DNA from: Turnera subulata
Taxonomy: Eukaryota > Streptophyta > Magnoliopsida > Malpighiales > Passifloraceae
Length of the DNA: 64,000 bases
NCBI GenBank assembly: GCA_028386065.3
Contig: JAKUCV010000190.1
Location: 132,798-196,797 of the forward strand
Direction: 5' to 3'
Position 1 is the first letter of the stretch. The number at the start of each line of letters is the position of its first letter. The translations under genes and the position numbers were made by a program. Positions 45,215 to 55,170 of this stretch are shown here, piece by piece. The notes under the pieces were generated by a model. The model was given only the letters and a program-made list of their open reading frames with translations. It was not told the DNA's origin and did not search any database.

Positions 45215-46452
45215 CACTACTAATTTCCAAGCCTTTTCTTAAGGCCGTATCCGTAAGGAAATGATAAGGAAACTGACTTTCTTACAGATTCCTTACGGAT
45301 TCCTTACCGACAGGCACCGTAAGCAAAATTTGGAAAGAAAATCGCTGTCCGTAAGCAATCCATAAGAACTCCCAAAGGAAACGTTTCTTGCCGCTTCCTT
45401 ATGAGTATCAGTCGTAAGAAAGCCGTAAGGAAATCAGTAGTGGTTTTGGTAAGCTTTGTGTCTTTTCTGTAAGGAAATTAGAAAAGTGGCCCACCCACCA
45501 CCCTGAGCCCGTAAGAACCTATTAGGAAACTACAAGAACGCCGTAAGAAAAAGTTGTGTTTTTGTAAATATTGAATCCATTTACTGCCAGTACCCTGTTT
45601 TGCATAATTAAATTTATATTCAATCCAAAATTACAAGAAGTAAGAATTTAAGTTGTCAAATGTATATACTAAACTGTTAGACAGATTAACTTAAATATTC
45701 ATAAGTATATGTCAATACATTACAGATATGAAAATGTACTGTTTCAAAGACAATATAATTATCATCCAAGGTTTAAACACAAGTACATAAATGTCTAGCT
45801 TGAAGATTGATGGCTAGATGAACCACCTGTTGAATTATTTCTAAGGGGAGGAGGAGGACAACTCGGCACTGGTGGGGGGCATGATATACTACTAGGCACG
45901 GAACCCACGGCAGGCACGGAACCCATGGTAGGCATTGAACCCATAGTCGGATACATTTGCTGCCATTGTTGTGATGAGGAAGGACCATTAGTAGGCCTTG
46001 TCATTTGTGGCTGCATTGGAAATGGCAATTGACCCACACTAGTCATCATTTGTGGTTGAAATAGAGGGCGTGCTGCATAATCAGAAGGCCTTTGTTGTGC
46101 ACTATATTAGGACATCATCATTTGCATTATATAGCCCAACTGGTTTTGAAAGAGATGCATTTGCTCTTGGAAACCATTTTGAAATTGATTCATCTGCTCC
46201 TGAAAACCATCAAGTCGACAATCAACAACAGCTTCTACTGGTTCTTTGGTAGTAGCAGTCCTTTTGGTTGAGGTCACAGAAGAAGTTGAATGTATTGATT
46301 CAGCAAATTTACGGCCGGATTCTCATGTTCCAAACACGCGGCCCTTCTTCGACCCTCCAACAGCTTTTAGCCACGCCGATCGATCTATCGGGGGTGCATT
46401 AGACATCCTCACCGTATTTAGCCTCCAATTTCTCCTTATATTTCTCCTGTCA
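45215..46452 (-). mobile_element. CACTA (En/Spm) element, one end with coding remnant
   Basis: Starts CACTACTAATTT, matching the CACTA terminal repeat. It is followed by a subterminal zone (45240-45560) with about ten copies of CCGTAAG/CTTACGG in both orientations, a hallmark of CACTA subterminal repeats. Then comes a minus-strand Ptta/En-Spm-type coding remnant. The opposite end is not recognisable, so the element is truncated or interrupted. Confidence 0.78.
45795..46406 (-). pseudogene. Plant En/Spm-type (Ptta, Transposase_24-like) C-terminal remnant
   Basis: From 46406: MSNAPPIDRSAWLKAVGGSK, then KKGRVFGT, a TGA stop, ESGRKFAES, a Gln/Phe-rich coiled segment (MNQFQNGFQEQMHLFQNQ), a TAA stop, then a Met/Pro-rich tail (repeated MGSxP, then PPPVPSCPPPP) with stop at 45795. 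The WLKAVGG.KKGR.FG motif and the coiled tail are typical of the C-terminus of this CACTA-associated family. Upstream exons are not visible. Confidence 0.75.
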
Positions 46453-47077
46453 CAAATTTAAAATAAACAAAAAATGAATTAAAGAGCAATAATGCATAAT
46501 TAACCGTAGAAAGATGATATATCCAGGACCAGAAGTCATAACACCATAGAAACAATACAGCATAAAAGCTTACACTGGTGTGCCCTTTACTTTACGCATG
46601 AGAATTAAGCAAATAATGTCAATCAAGTAATTACAAAGAAGACTATCTTACACCTTTTAAGTGGTTACAAAACTCAGAAAGGCCTCACACTAACTCTAAA
46701 TCCTTATTTTCTGTTTATAACTCCTATAGTGAGGTTGTTTAGTTTCTGGTAGTATACAGTTAAAAGTGGAAGAACAGAAATGAAACAAATTATACGAGAA
46801 ATCCTCTATCTCTACTCTATCTTGAAACTTGAAATCATATCCCTTGAAAAAAATTATATCAAAAAGCAAACGCAATCAAGCTTAGAAGATCAATCTCTTG
46901 GGAGGCCAGTTAATTTTTATAATGCATTTTTTATTGGCTTAATAAGTTTTCTCACCTTCTAATTTGACATTGATTTTGATTTTGGCCCTTAAATTTATAG
47001 TTTTTTTTTTTTATTTTGGCTCCTCAATTTGGCTTGACCAGGTTTTCTAGCCCACCTACCTATGTAGGGATTAATAC
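46453..47077. other. Unassigned AT-rich DNA
   Basis: No gene or element boundary recognised. Confidence 0.35.
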
Positions 47078-47369
47078 GTTTTTTTGGTACCTGTGCTGCT
47101 CTTGATCATCACAATTTATACCGATGTTTCAATTTGATCACATTTCATCCCTCAATTAAATTCGATTAGCCTAATTTGGTTATTTTGACCGTTTTTCCCT
47201 CTGAAATCGGTGAAGTGTCAGTTTTTTCGCCAACATGTCATCAAAGTAGGTCCCACTGGCCTATCCGAACTGGTTAACCCAGTTGTCCGAAAACAGACCC
47301 AAACACCTTCCACCTGATAGCCCAAATATCTATTTTTATAATTAAGAATAGATTGTAGATTACTATAAC

Positions 47370-48533
47370 TGAAACACCCCGACCCGTATTTACCGTACAC
47401 AGTAAACACGTGCCGGAACTGTGACGACCCAACCATACAAAGCCCAGGATACAGTGTATACAACAGAAATTCGGGCTCAACAGCCCAAAATAAAAACATC
47501 AATAACGTCATAATCAGCCCAATGGCCCAACAATAGCAAAAGTAGCACAGCGGAAGACTTAATAACTCACAAAGACACTGTATGCGACACATGATGCAAA
47601 CTATGGATCCAAGTCCTGTCCAAGGGATAACGCCGCAACATGTCTGGAATGCATCAAACCTGAACCACAAATAACTCATCCTATGGGATGAAAGCCCGTA
47701 GGTGAGGGGTGAGTCCGAAGTGCTCACAACCATGGATAGACGATCAATATGCAACAGTAAAATTACTCAAGGCGAAAACACAGGCATAACAGCCCAACCA
47801 AAATGAAACAATCCAAAAGACTCGACCTAAAACTAGTGCAAGACCAAAAAAAAGACTAAAACAAAAATCCAATTTTCCAATTTTATCTTTCCGGGCCCAG
47901 TCACGGATAAGCTAGGGGTCAGACCTGGTTCTCAACATATTTCGGGTGCCAGACCAAATCCAAGAGAACCCAGGGATCGACATCCCAAAAATAAGAACCC
48001 AGGGATAGACATCCCAAATATAATCACGGGATAGACATCCCAAGCATAGACATGCTTTTCACAAGTAACCCAGGTCATGGCCACCACAAAATAGTCTTAA
48101 ACCATCGAGTCGTACCACTACTTAAAAATAAAACAACTCAACCCGGCCGCGACCCGCCCAGATGAGTCGGATCCTTACCTTAGGAACGGCGGCGGCGGCG
48201 TGACAACGCGAAGAAAGTTTGCGCGGGCAAGAGGCGACGCTGGCGACTCCAAGGGCGGTGGAAAGGCGGCGCGAGGCGTCACGGTGGCTGAGCAGAGCGG
48301 AGGAGAAGCAGATCCACGGGTCTGCTCGCGGGTCAACAACGCATTGCGGCGTGTCGGCAGGCGGAAGAGGCTGGTGGCGGCGGTGCAGCGAACGGCGGCT
48401 TGGAACTCCTCCTGGTGAACAGTAGCAGGGGGAGGCTCCGGGGTGACGACAGTTCATCCTTTTTTTTCTCTTTTTTTCATTTTTTTTCTATTTTCTTTCT
48501 TTTTCTGATTTTCTTTTTCCATTTTCTGTATTT

Positions 48534-48565
<32 letters not shown>

Positions 48566-49098
48566 CTTTCTTTTTTTTCCTCCATTTTTCCTGGTTTCTT
48601 TTTTTTTCTCTTTTCATTTTTTTTCTCTTTTTTCTTTTCTTCTCTTTCTTTTTTTTTTTCCTTTCCTTTTTTCTCTCTTTTTTTTTTCTTTCTCTCTTTT
48701 TTTTCTTGTCCTCTCTTTTCCTTTTTCTTCTCCTCTCTTCCTCCCCTTCTCCTTTCCTGCTTCTGATTATAAAGAAGAAGAAAAAACTGTTCAGCCTGTG
48801 ACGTTCAATAATGCAGCTTGTTTGCATTATGGAGCGAGTCCGGTCCGGACCAGAAAATAATTGATACCCCCTTAGTTATTTTCCGGTGTGATTTTTCAAA
48901 GATTCCGGGACCCGAAAAATACCGTCTTAAGCCCAAAAAATGCACGGAAAAATCACGAGCGCGGGAAAACCCTCGGTTACGAAAAATGATGCCCGATTTA
49001 CCTTGAATTAATTACCGAAGATTAATTCAACGGTAAATCACGGTAAAAAGACTTTTACAGTCCCGGTAAAAATCCAAATTTTTACCCAGGCTGTTACA
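47370..49098 (-). repeat. 3' LTR (left copy), internally deleted
   Basis: 1,729 bp against 2,928 bp for the other LTR. The main deletion (about 1.17 kb) joins gtaccactactta to aaaataaaacaactc near 48124. Smaller gaps occur near 48145 (lost cacccatgggagg) and near 48365. It contains GGGATnGACATCCC motifs (47975-48045) and a homopyrimidine tract (48463-48760). Confidence 0.9.
48463..48760 (+). repeat. Homopyrimidine tract in the left LTR
   Basis: About 300 bp of almost pure T and C on the plus strand (purine on the element's sense strand). The longer LTR has the equivalent at 53648-53935. Long Phe/Ser/Leu ORFs across it are compositional. Confidence 0.9.
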
Positions 49099-49140
49099 AT
49101 CTACCCACCTTAAAAAGAATTTCGTCCCCGAAATTCCGTC
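49099..49140 (-). promoter_or_regulatory. Polypurine tract and 3' end signature
   Basis: On the minus strand: a GGGACGAAATT phrase followed by ctttttaaggtgggtagat, ending at the LTR. This is the usual 3' end of plant Gypsy (chromovirus) pol regions, which shows that the element derives from a once complete Gypsy. Confidence 0.8.
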
Positions 49141-49242
49141 TTATCCGTGTGTCCCACCACGATAAGCTCCTAGCACACTCTGCCAGGTGTCCAAACTCAA
49201 CCCAAGATACCGCTTATACCCTTAATCGACATCTCCTCCGCT

Positions 49243-49250
49243 TATAAATA
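49243..49250 (+). promoter_or_regulatory. TATA box for the 64-codon antisense ORF
   Basis: TATAAATA, 35 bp before the ATG at 49285, giving a very short leader. Confidence 0.55.
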
Positions 49251-49284
49251 CCAATCCTCATAACTGAGACACTCACTCTCAGCC

Positions 49285-49479
49285 ATGGACTCTCCACTAA
49301 GATCAAGAACTACCTCAGACTCCGAGAACAACAGCTACATCGGTGGCACTGCTTTCCCGACAAGCTCCTATGAAGAACCGCCAAAGAAGCGCTTCAAGAC
49401 AAACATCATCGGCCTGAAAGAGCTGAGGATCGAAAGGGTAAAGCAACGGCTGAAAGCAGCACTCCACTGCAGACACTGA
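49285..49479 (+). CDS. Small basic protein, function unknown
   Basis: 64 codons, ATGG start with gccATGG context. The N-terminus is Ser/Thr-rich (RSRTTSDSEN), followed by a nuclear-localisation-like PPKKRFK and a basic amphipathic C-terminus (ELRIERVKQRLKAALHCRH). I do not recognise it. It is antisense to the Gypsy element, has its own TATA box, and AATAAA-like sequence follows (about 49571-49584). The short length means it could still be chance. Confidence 0.45.
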   Translation: MDSPLRSRTTSDSENNSYIGGTAFPTSSYEEPPKKRFKTNIIGLKELRIERVKQRLKAALHCRH

Positions 49480-49499
49480 CGCAACTGAACACTTCACTG

Positions 49500-50282
49500 A
49501 AGAAGATCAGCTCGGCGGTGATGCAGATAGAACTGGCGTGCGCGGAACTCTTTCTCCGTATTGTAAAACCGTTATGAATAAATAAAATAAGTTTTCTTTT
49601 AAAATCAAAACTCTTATGTTTCGAAGTCTTATGTTAAACAGAAAATCAAAACATCTCAAAGCAAACAAAAATCATCAATAAGAATATAAAATCAATCATA
49701 AAGAGATTAAAAACAAAATTCGTTTAACAAAACCAAAACATAAAGAAGTTATAACAAAAACATATTTCATGATCGGCGCTCTAGGTCGACAGTAGACATC
49801 CTCGATCCCGAGAAACGTGACATGCACAGCTAACGGTGACGTCAGTTTTCCTCGTGAAAAAGACGTCCGTTAACTCGCAAGGCGATGATCACGAGAGCGT
49901 CCTGTCTCCCTTGATAGAAACGTTATCCACTTGTCCACAAATTCCGCATAAGCTAAAAACGTCTGTCAAGTCTCGTATCCCTCCATGATGTCCGAACAGG
50001 TGTAAGCTAGTCGCACATACGCTCTACTCGAGGTATGGTCCCATCGGTCTAGCCTCAACGGTCACAGATGCATGTGATAAAAGATGCAGGAAAAAGTCTT
50101 AAAGAGAATAAAACAAAGTAGCCAAGGTGGTAGAAAATCATAAGATGGAAAAGAGCTGAAAAATACTGGCATTTGTAGCCCGAAAAACGTATAAAGTGAT
50201 GAAGTAATAAATGAAGCAACGGCAAAATTTTCAAAAAGCAAAATCTTGAAAATCGAAAACAGTAATCACGCTCCCATAAGAG
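49500..50282 (+). other. Spacer between the two antisense ORFs
   Basis: AT-rich after 49560, with no ORF recognised. The part at 49770-50060 is richer in GC and may be upstream promoter sequence for the 227-codon ORF. Confidence 0.4.
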
Positions 50283-50290
50283 TATAAAAG
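50283..50290 (+). promoter_or_regulatory. TATA box for antisense ORF copy B
   Basis: TATAAAAG, about 110 bp before the ATG at 50401, with an A-rich leader that has no upstream ATG that I see close to the start. Confidence 0.6.
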
Positions 50291-50400
50291 ACGGAGCGGT
50301 GAAGTGTAAATCATCAAAAGTATTTAAAAGCAAGTTTGTAACACGTTTAGAAAAATAAACACAAACACGTTCAGTATAAACACAAAATCACCAAGTCAGA

Positions 50401-51084
50401 ATGCCTGCTCCATCATCCGTCTTCTTCGTCGAAGGTGCCAACCTAGGCAGAAGAAACCGGCTGGCCTACAGCATGATCAACGAGCATCCAGAGGAACTAC
50501 CGAACAAGCTCGGCAGAATGCCCCGTCTGGTCTCCGTCGAAGAACTCTACTCCTCCAGATTCTTCGTCACTTCCATGGGAGAGACGTTCTTCCTAAAGGA
50601 CCATGGCACTCTAAAGACCTCCTTCTATGGCTCGGCCAACTCCGTCGTGTTTTTCATCTCTGAAAGACTTCAGGAGTTCAACCTAGAGTCCACTTGCCAT
50701 TCCCTAGAGCAAGGTACCTACTATCAGCTCTCAATGATAGCCCAGAGCATGCCCAGAGTATCACGGTTACCAACAACTTGGCCAAAGGCCCGACTACTGG
50801 TGTGGAACTGCAGAGGAGTCGCTAGGCGTTCCCAGGAGTTCTTGCGTACCCTGAGGGACCTGAAGAACCAGTACAAGCCCAACATGGTTCTTCTCACGGA
50901 GACCCAGTGGCAGCCTGAAGACAATCACAGTCCCATCCCACTTCGGTTCCCTCAAGCAAACTGGTTCGAGCTTCCTGGCCAGGACAACAGGGGCGGCATG
51001 TGGTTCTCGTGGAGCAACAGCATCCAAGTCAACATCAACAATGACCCCAACAGCTTCAGGGTCAACGTCATTCCAAGGCGATGA
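50401..51084 (+). CDS. Antisense ORF with partial LINE-like endonuclease domain (copy B)
   Basis: 227 codons, intact, gapless relative of 10717-11400. Shared blocks: RRNRL.YSM, ELYSSRFFVT, GSANSV.FFISERL, TWPK.RLLVWNCRG and LRDLKNQYKPNMVLLTETQW, GGMWFSW. Its codons prefer G/C in third position, unlike copy A, yet the protein is conserved; at 50851-50910 against 10891-10950 there are 12 nucleotide changes and no amino-acid change. The endonuclease-like part retains the early Asn and Glu but lacks the later catalytic motifs. It is antisense to its Gypsy host, as copy A is to its Copia-type host. A termination-like AT-rich tail follows (tgtaatatttatg). Confidence 0.87.
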   Translation: MPAPSSVFFVEGANLGRRNRLAYSMINEHPEELPNKLGRMPRLVSVEELYSSRFFVTSMGETFFLKDHGTLKTSFYGSANSVVFFISERLQEFNLESTCHSLEQGTYYQLSMIAQSMPRVSRLPTTWPKARLLVWNCRGVARRSQEFLRTLRDLKNQYKPNMVLLTETQWQPEDNHSPIPLRFPQANWFELPGQDNRGGMWFSWSNSIQVNINNDPNSFRVNVIPRR

Positions 51085-51325
51085 ATGTACTTTTTTAAAA
51101 AAAAAAATATCAATGTAATATTTATGTTTTTAGTAATATTACTAATATTTATATTTCCGCTTATTTATGGCATCATTTACCTCTTATGTGAATGTTCTGC
51201 GACAGCTGGCATCCCTTGACTGGATCCATAATGCACTAACTAAAATGACATAAAATAATAAACAAATAGAGCGAATTATGCAAACAAGAACAACAAACAC
51301 ACAAAGACTGCCCAACAAGACCTAA

Positions 51326-51345
51326 CGCTCGCCCCGCTACCAAAA
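51326..51345 (-). promoter_or_regulatory. Primer-binding-like site of the Gypsy element
   Basis: Minus strand TTTTGGTAGCGGGGCGAGCG directly after the 5' LTR end (GGCGTTTCA). It resembles the initiator-Met complement and the site of the Copia-type element at 8932. Confidence 0.65.
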
Positions 51346-54273
51346 TGAAACGCCCTGACCCGTATTTACCGTACACAGTAAACACGTGCCGGAACTGTGA
51401 CGACCCAACCATACAAAGCCCAGTATACAGTGTATACAACAGAAACTCGGGCTCAACAACCCAAAATAAAAACATCAATAACGTCATAATCGGCCCAATG
51501 GCCCAACAATAGCAAAAGTAGCACAACGGAAGACTTAATAACTCACAAAGACACTGTATGCGACACATGATGCAAACTATGGATCCAAGTCCTGTCCAAG
51601 GGATAACGCCGCAGCCTGTCTGGAATGCATCAAACCTGAACCACAAATAACTCATCCTACAGGATGAAAGCCCGCATGTGAGGGGTGAGTCCGAAGTGCT
51701 CACAACCATGGATAGACGATCAATATGCAACACTAAAATTACTCAAGGCGAAAACACAGGCATAACAGCCCAACCAAAATGAAACAATCCAAAAGACTCG
51801 ACCCAAAATTGGTCCAAGACCAAAAAAAAGACTAAAACAAAAATCCAATTTTTCCAATTTTATCTTTCCGGGCCCCGTCACGGATAAGCTAGGGGTCAGA
51901 CCTGATTCTCAACATATTTCGGGTGCCAGACCAAATCCAAGAGAACCCAGGGATCGACATCCCAAAAATAAGAACCCAGGGATAGACATCCCAAGCATAG
52001 ACATGCTTATCACAAGTAACCCAGGTCATGGCCACCACAAAATAGTCTTAAACCATCGAGTCGTACCACTACTTATCACGTGACAATTATATTATCATCT
52101 TTCCAGACCAAATCTCAGGGTTCAACATCCCTAGCCAAAAAACCGGGATAGACATCCCTATCCAAAATCAAGGATCGACATCCTTATCACAAATTATTAT
52201 TCATTCCATTATTCTTTAAATCAAAATGCACAAGGATAAACATCCAAAAACTCGACGTACAGGGATAAACATCCCAAAAACCAATCAAAGTACCGGGATA
52301 AACATCCCGAAACAAACCACAACAAATGCCTCAATCAACAGTACAATATTCATCAGACACAATAACCGAGTAATATAGGCACATATTGAAGGAAATCCAT
52401 CCTCACCTTGGCCGATTACTCAACTCTGGAGACAATGACTGGTCCCAAGCTGGCTCCTCGGGAAACTGCCCGATATCCAAACCTATACAGCAAAACAACA
52501 TGCCCATATAAATGTACATAATCGGTATGCTATGATGCCAATACTGCGAAATAAACCCATCCCGGTTTATATCCTTTATTTTTTTTTACCATAATTACCC
52601 CTTTTCCGAAAATATATCGTATGCATATAAGGTTACAAAAATATATTTCCAAAACTATTAAATCAAAACATTTTCATAAAATAATATACTTTTTCCAAAA
52701 TAATAATTACCATAATTTTTCTGAAAATTATAACATATGTATATATTTTCCATAATATTTCCATAAAAAATTATTATACTTTCCAAAATATAATTTCCAA
52801 GTATTATTATCTTTAGAAAACTCCATTTCCAGAAAGTATAATCACATAAACTTATTTTCTGAAAATAAATATGAATTTATAAACACACATATATATTTCC
52901 AAACATAAAATACTTTTCCAAACAATTACACTATCAAAATAATTATATATTTCAGAAATATATATCATGTATACCATATATATTTTTCCAAAGTTAGTTA
53001 CCATAATTTTCCAGATAAATAATAACGTATTTATAATTTCCAGAAAATATATATAATATTTATCTTTTTCCTAAATATATATAATAACATTTTTTTCAAA
53101 ACAAAACATAATTATCACGGTATATATACATACATTTTTCAGTAAAACCGTAAATCATACTTTCTATATTTTTCTCAAAGTGAATATATATATTTTTTTT
53201 GAAAATTAAATACCAGAATAATTATATATATACAATATATATATATTTTTTAAAAAATAAAACAACTCAACCCGGCAACCCAGCACCCATGGGAGGTGCG
53301 ACCCGCCTAGATGAGTCAGATCCTTACCTTAGGAACGGCGGCGGCGGCACGACAACGCGAAGGAAGCTGGCGCGGGCAAGAGGCGACGCTGGCGACTCCA
53401 AGGGCGGTGGAAAGGCGGCGCGAGGCGTCACGGTGGCTGAGCAGAGCGGAGGAGAAGCAGATCCGCGGGTCTGCTCGCGGGTCAACGGCGCGTCGCGGCG
53501 TGTCTGCAGGCGGAAGAGCACGGGGGCGACGGGGCTGGGGTCGCGACGGCACGGCGAAGAGGCTGGTGGCGGCGGTGCAGTGAACAACAACGTGGAACTC
53601 CTCCTGGTGAACAGTAGCAGGGGGAGGCTCCGGGGTGACGACTGTTCATCCTTTTTTTTTTCTCTTTTTTTCATTTTTTCTATTTTCTTTTTTTTCTTAT
53701 TTTCTTTTTCCATTTTCTGTATTTATGTTTTCTTCTTCTTCTTTTTTTTTTCTTTTTTTTTCTTTTGTTTTTCCTGGTTTTTTTTTCTTTTTTTTTCTTT
53801 TCTTCTCTTTCTTTTTTTTTCTCCTTTCCTTTTTCTCTCTTTTTTTTCTTTCTCTCTTTTTTTCTTTTCCTCTCTTTTCCTTTTTCTTCTCCTCTCTTCC
53901 TTTTTTCTTCTCTTCCTCCCCTTCTCCTTTCCTGCTTCTGATTATAAAGATGAAGAAAAAACTGTTCAGCCTGTGATGTTCTATAATGCAGCTTGTCTGC
54001 ATTATGGAGCGAGTCCGGTCCGGATTAGAAAATAACTGATACCCCCTTAGTTATTTTCCGGTGTGATTTTCCGAAGATTTCGGGACCCGAAAAATATCGA
54101 TTTAGGCCCAAAAAATCCACGGGAAAATCACGAGTGCGGGAAAACCCTCGGTTACGAAAAATGACGCCCGATTTACCTTGAATTAATTACCCAAGATTAA
54201 TTCAACAGTAAATCACGGTAAAAAGACTTTTACAGTCCCGGTAAAAATCCAAATTTTTACCCGGCCTGTTACA
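51346..54273 (-). repeat. 5' LTR (right copy), full length
   Basis: 2,928 bp, plus-strand TGAAACGCCCTG...GCCTGTTACA. It holds eight GGGATnnACATCCC-type palindromes (51946-52310), an AT-rich block (52560-53260), a GC-rich segment (53270-53640) and a homopyrimidine tract (53648-53935). Frames over the last two are compositional. Confidence 0.9.
51946..52310. repeat. Array of GGGATnnACATCCC palindromic motifs
   Basis: Eight copies: GGGATCGACATCCC, GGGATAGACATCCC, GGGTTCAACATCCC, GGGATAGACATCCC, AGGATCGACATCCT, AGGATAAACATCC, GGGATAAACATCCC and GGGATAAACATCCC. Arms covary in the AGGAT...ATCCT copy. Spacing is irregular, from about 30 to 140 bp. Confidence 0.85.
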
Positions 54274-54278
54274 ATAAC

Positions 54279-54430
54279 GTCTTCCACCTTTGGAACATTG
54301 AAATCCTAACAACTACCATAAACTCCATCCTACCCCCAAACCTCCTACAATTCCACCATTAGGATTGAACCCATGACCTCTTGGATAAACACCAAGAGAG
54401 TGCCACTACACCACAAGTGGTGTTGACTAT
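54279..54430 (-). mobile_element. tRNA-derived SINE-like element
   Basis: On the minus strand an A-box-like TGGTGTAGTGG (54413-54403) is followed about 25-35 nt later by a B-box-like GGGTTCAATCC (54372-54362), then a non-tRNA body. No cloverleaf is evident, so it is a SINE head and not a tRNA gene. It abuts the Gypsy insertion site, which may have split its tail. Confidence 0.5.
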
Positions 54431-54860
54431 TTCCTTTAAATTAAACAAAAATTCTTTTATCTCATAGTGATCACTTGTCTTTCGTTTCAAGCTTCCATCC
54501 ACCTGATAATCCAAATATCTATTTTTATAGATTGTAGATTACTAGAATAAAAAGAAATATCTATTTTTAGAATAAAAATTTTTGGAAAAGAAAATAATAA
54601 AATAATATAAAAAAGAAATAAAGAAAAAAATGTCTAGTTCGGGTCGGGTTTCGGTTAGGCTTTGGGTATCCACGGGATTTCGGGTCGGTTAGGTGAAGAA
54701 CCTAGGTGAAAAAAACTGACACGCCATTGATTTCAGGGGTAAAACGGTTAAAATAACCAAATTATGCAAATCGGGTTTAATTGAGGGATGAAATGTGATC
54801 AAATTGAAACACCGGTATGAATTGTAATAATTAAGAGCAACACAAGTAACAAAAAAACTA

Positions 54861-55170
54861 TTCTTGGACCTATATAGTAATCGGTCATTATGATGTGTAA
54901 CTTAACTACTTCGTGTCAAATCCTGATAATTATCAAGTAATTTAAAAGAACCATAAGTACTTTAAAAAAAAGAAATAAAGATACTAATACATGATTTCAA
55001 AGTCGATTTCAACGTTTCTTTTTTTTTTTTTTTGAATGAGTGGCGCTAGGCCTATTATTAGGAGAATTAAGTTACAAGAATAAACCGTGGTCTAGCCACA
55101 GAAGTGCTATCCCCATGCAATAATGGTAAATTAGTAATAGGGGCTGAATCTAAGCAGTGATACTGATTTC
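54861..55170. other. Unassigned spacer
   Basis: AT-rich with a T run at about 55020-55035. No gene recognised. Confidence 0.35.

Larger units (their letters stand above)
47370..54273 (-). mobile_element. Non-autonomous Gypsy element with antisense genes
   Basis: 6,904 bp, perfect TSD ATAAC (47365-47369 and 54274-54278). The orientation is minus: the polypurine tract with the Gypsy phrase GGGACGAAATTC abuts the left LTR and a TGGTAGCGGGGC primer-like site abuts the right LTR. The internal region is only 2,247 bp (49099-51345) and has no gag or pol. On the plus strand, antisense to the element, are two TATA-led ORFs (49285-49479 and 50401-51084). LTR sequences match over their shared part, apart from a deletion in the left copy. 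Chromovirus/Tekay-like affinity is inferred from the terminal motifs only. Confidence 0.9.
47078..54860. mobile_element. Inverted-repeat element hosting the Gypsy insertion
   Basis: Arms at about 47078-47235 and 54705-54860 are inverted: GTTTTTTTGGTACCTGTGCT pairs with GTTTTTTTGTTACTTGTGTT. The next inward match, in both arms, is a TTTCAATTTGATCACATTTC block running into ATCCCTCAATTAAA, then GACCGTTTTTCCCTCTGAAA/AACCGTTTTACCCCTGAAA. A TSD is not clear. A phrase of about 50 bp (ccacctgata...ccaaatatctatttttata) occurs near both 47309 and 54497 as a direct repeat. Confidence 0.6.

Noticed and set aside
48400..48827. Phe-rich and Lys/Arg-rich ORFs
   Set aside because: Translations of the homopyrimidine tract and its complement.
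53199..54035. 278-codon ORF
   Set aside because: Runs through an LTR GC segment into the homopyrimidine tract; not conserved in the other LTR because of frame differences.
54361..54425. tRNA gene on the minus strand
   Set aside because: A and B boxes are present but no acceptor stem or cloverleaf can be drawn; fits a SINE head.
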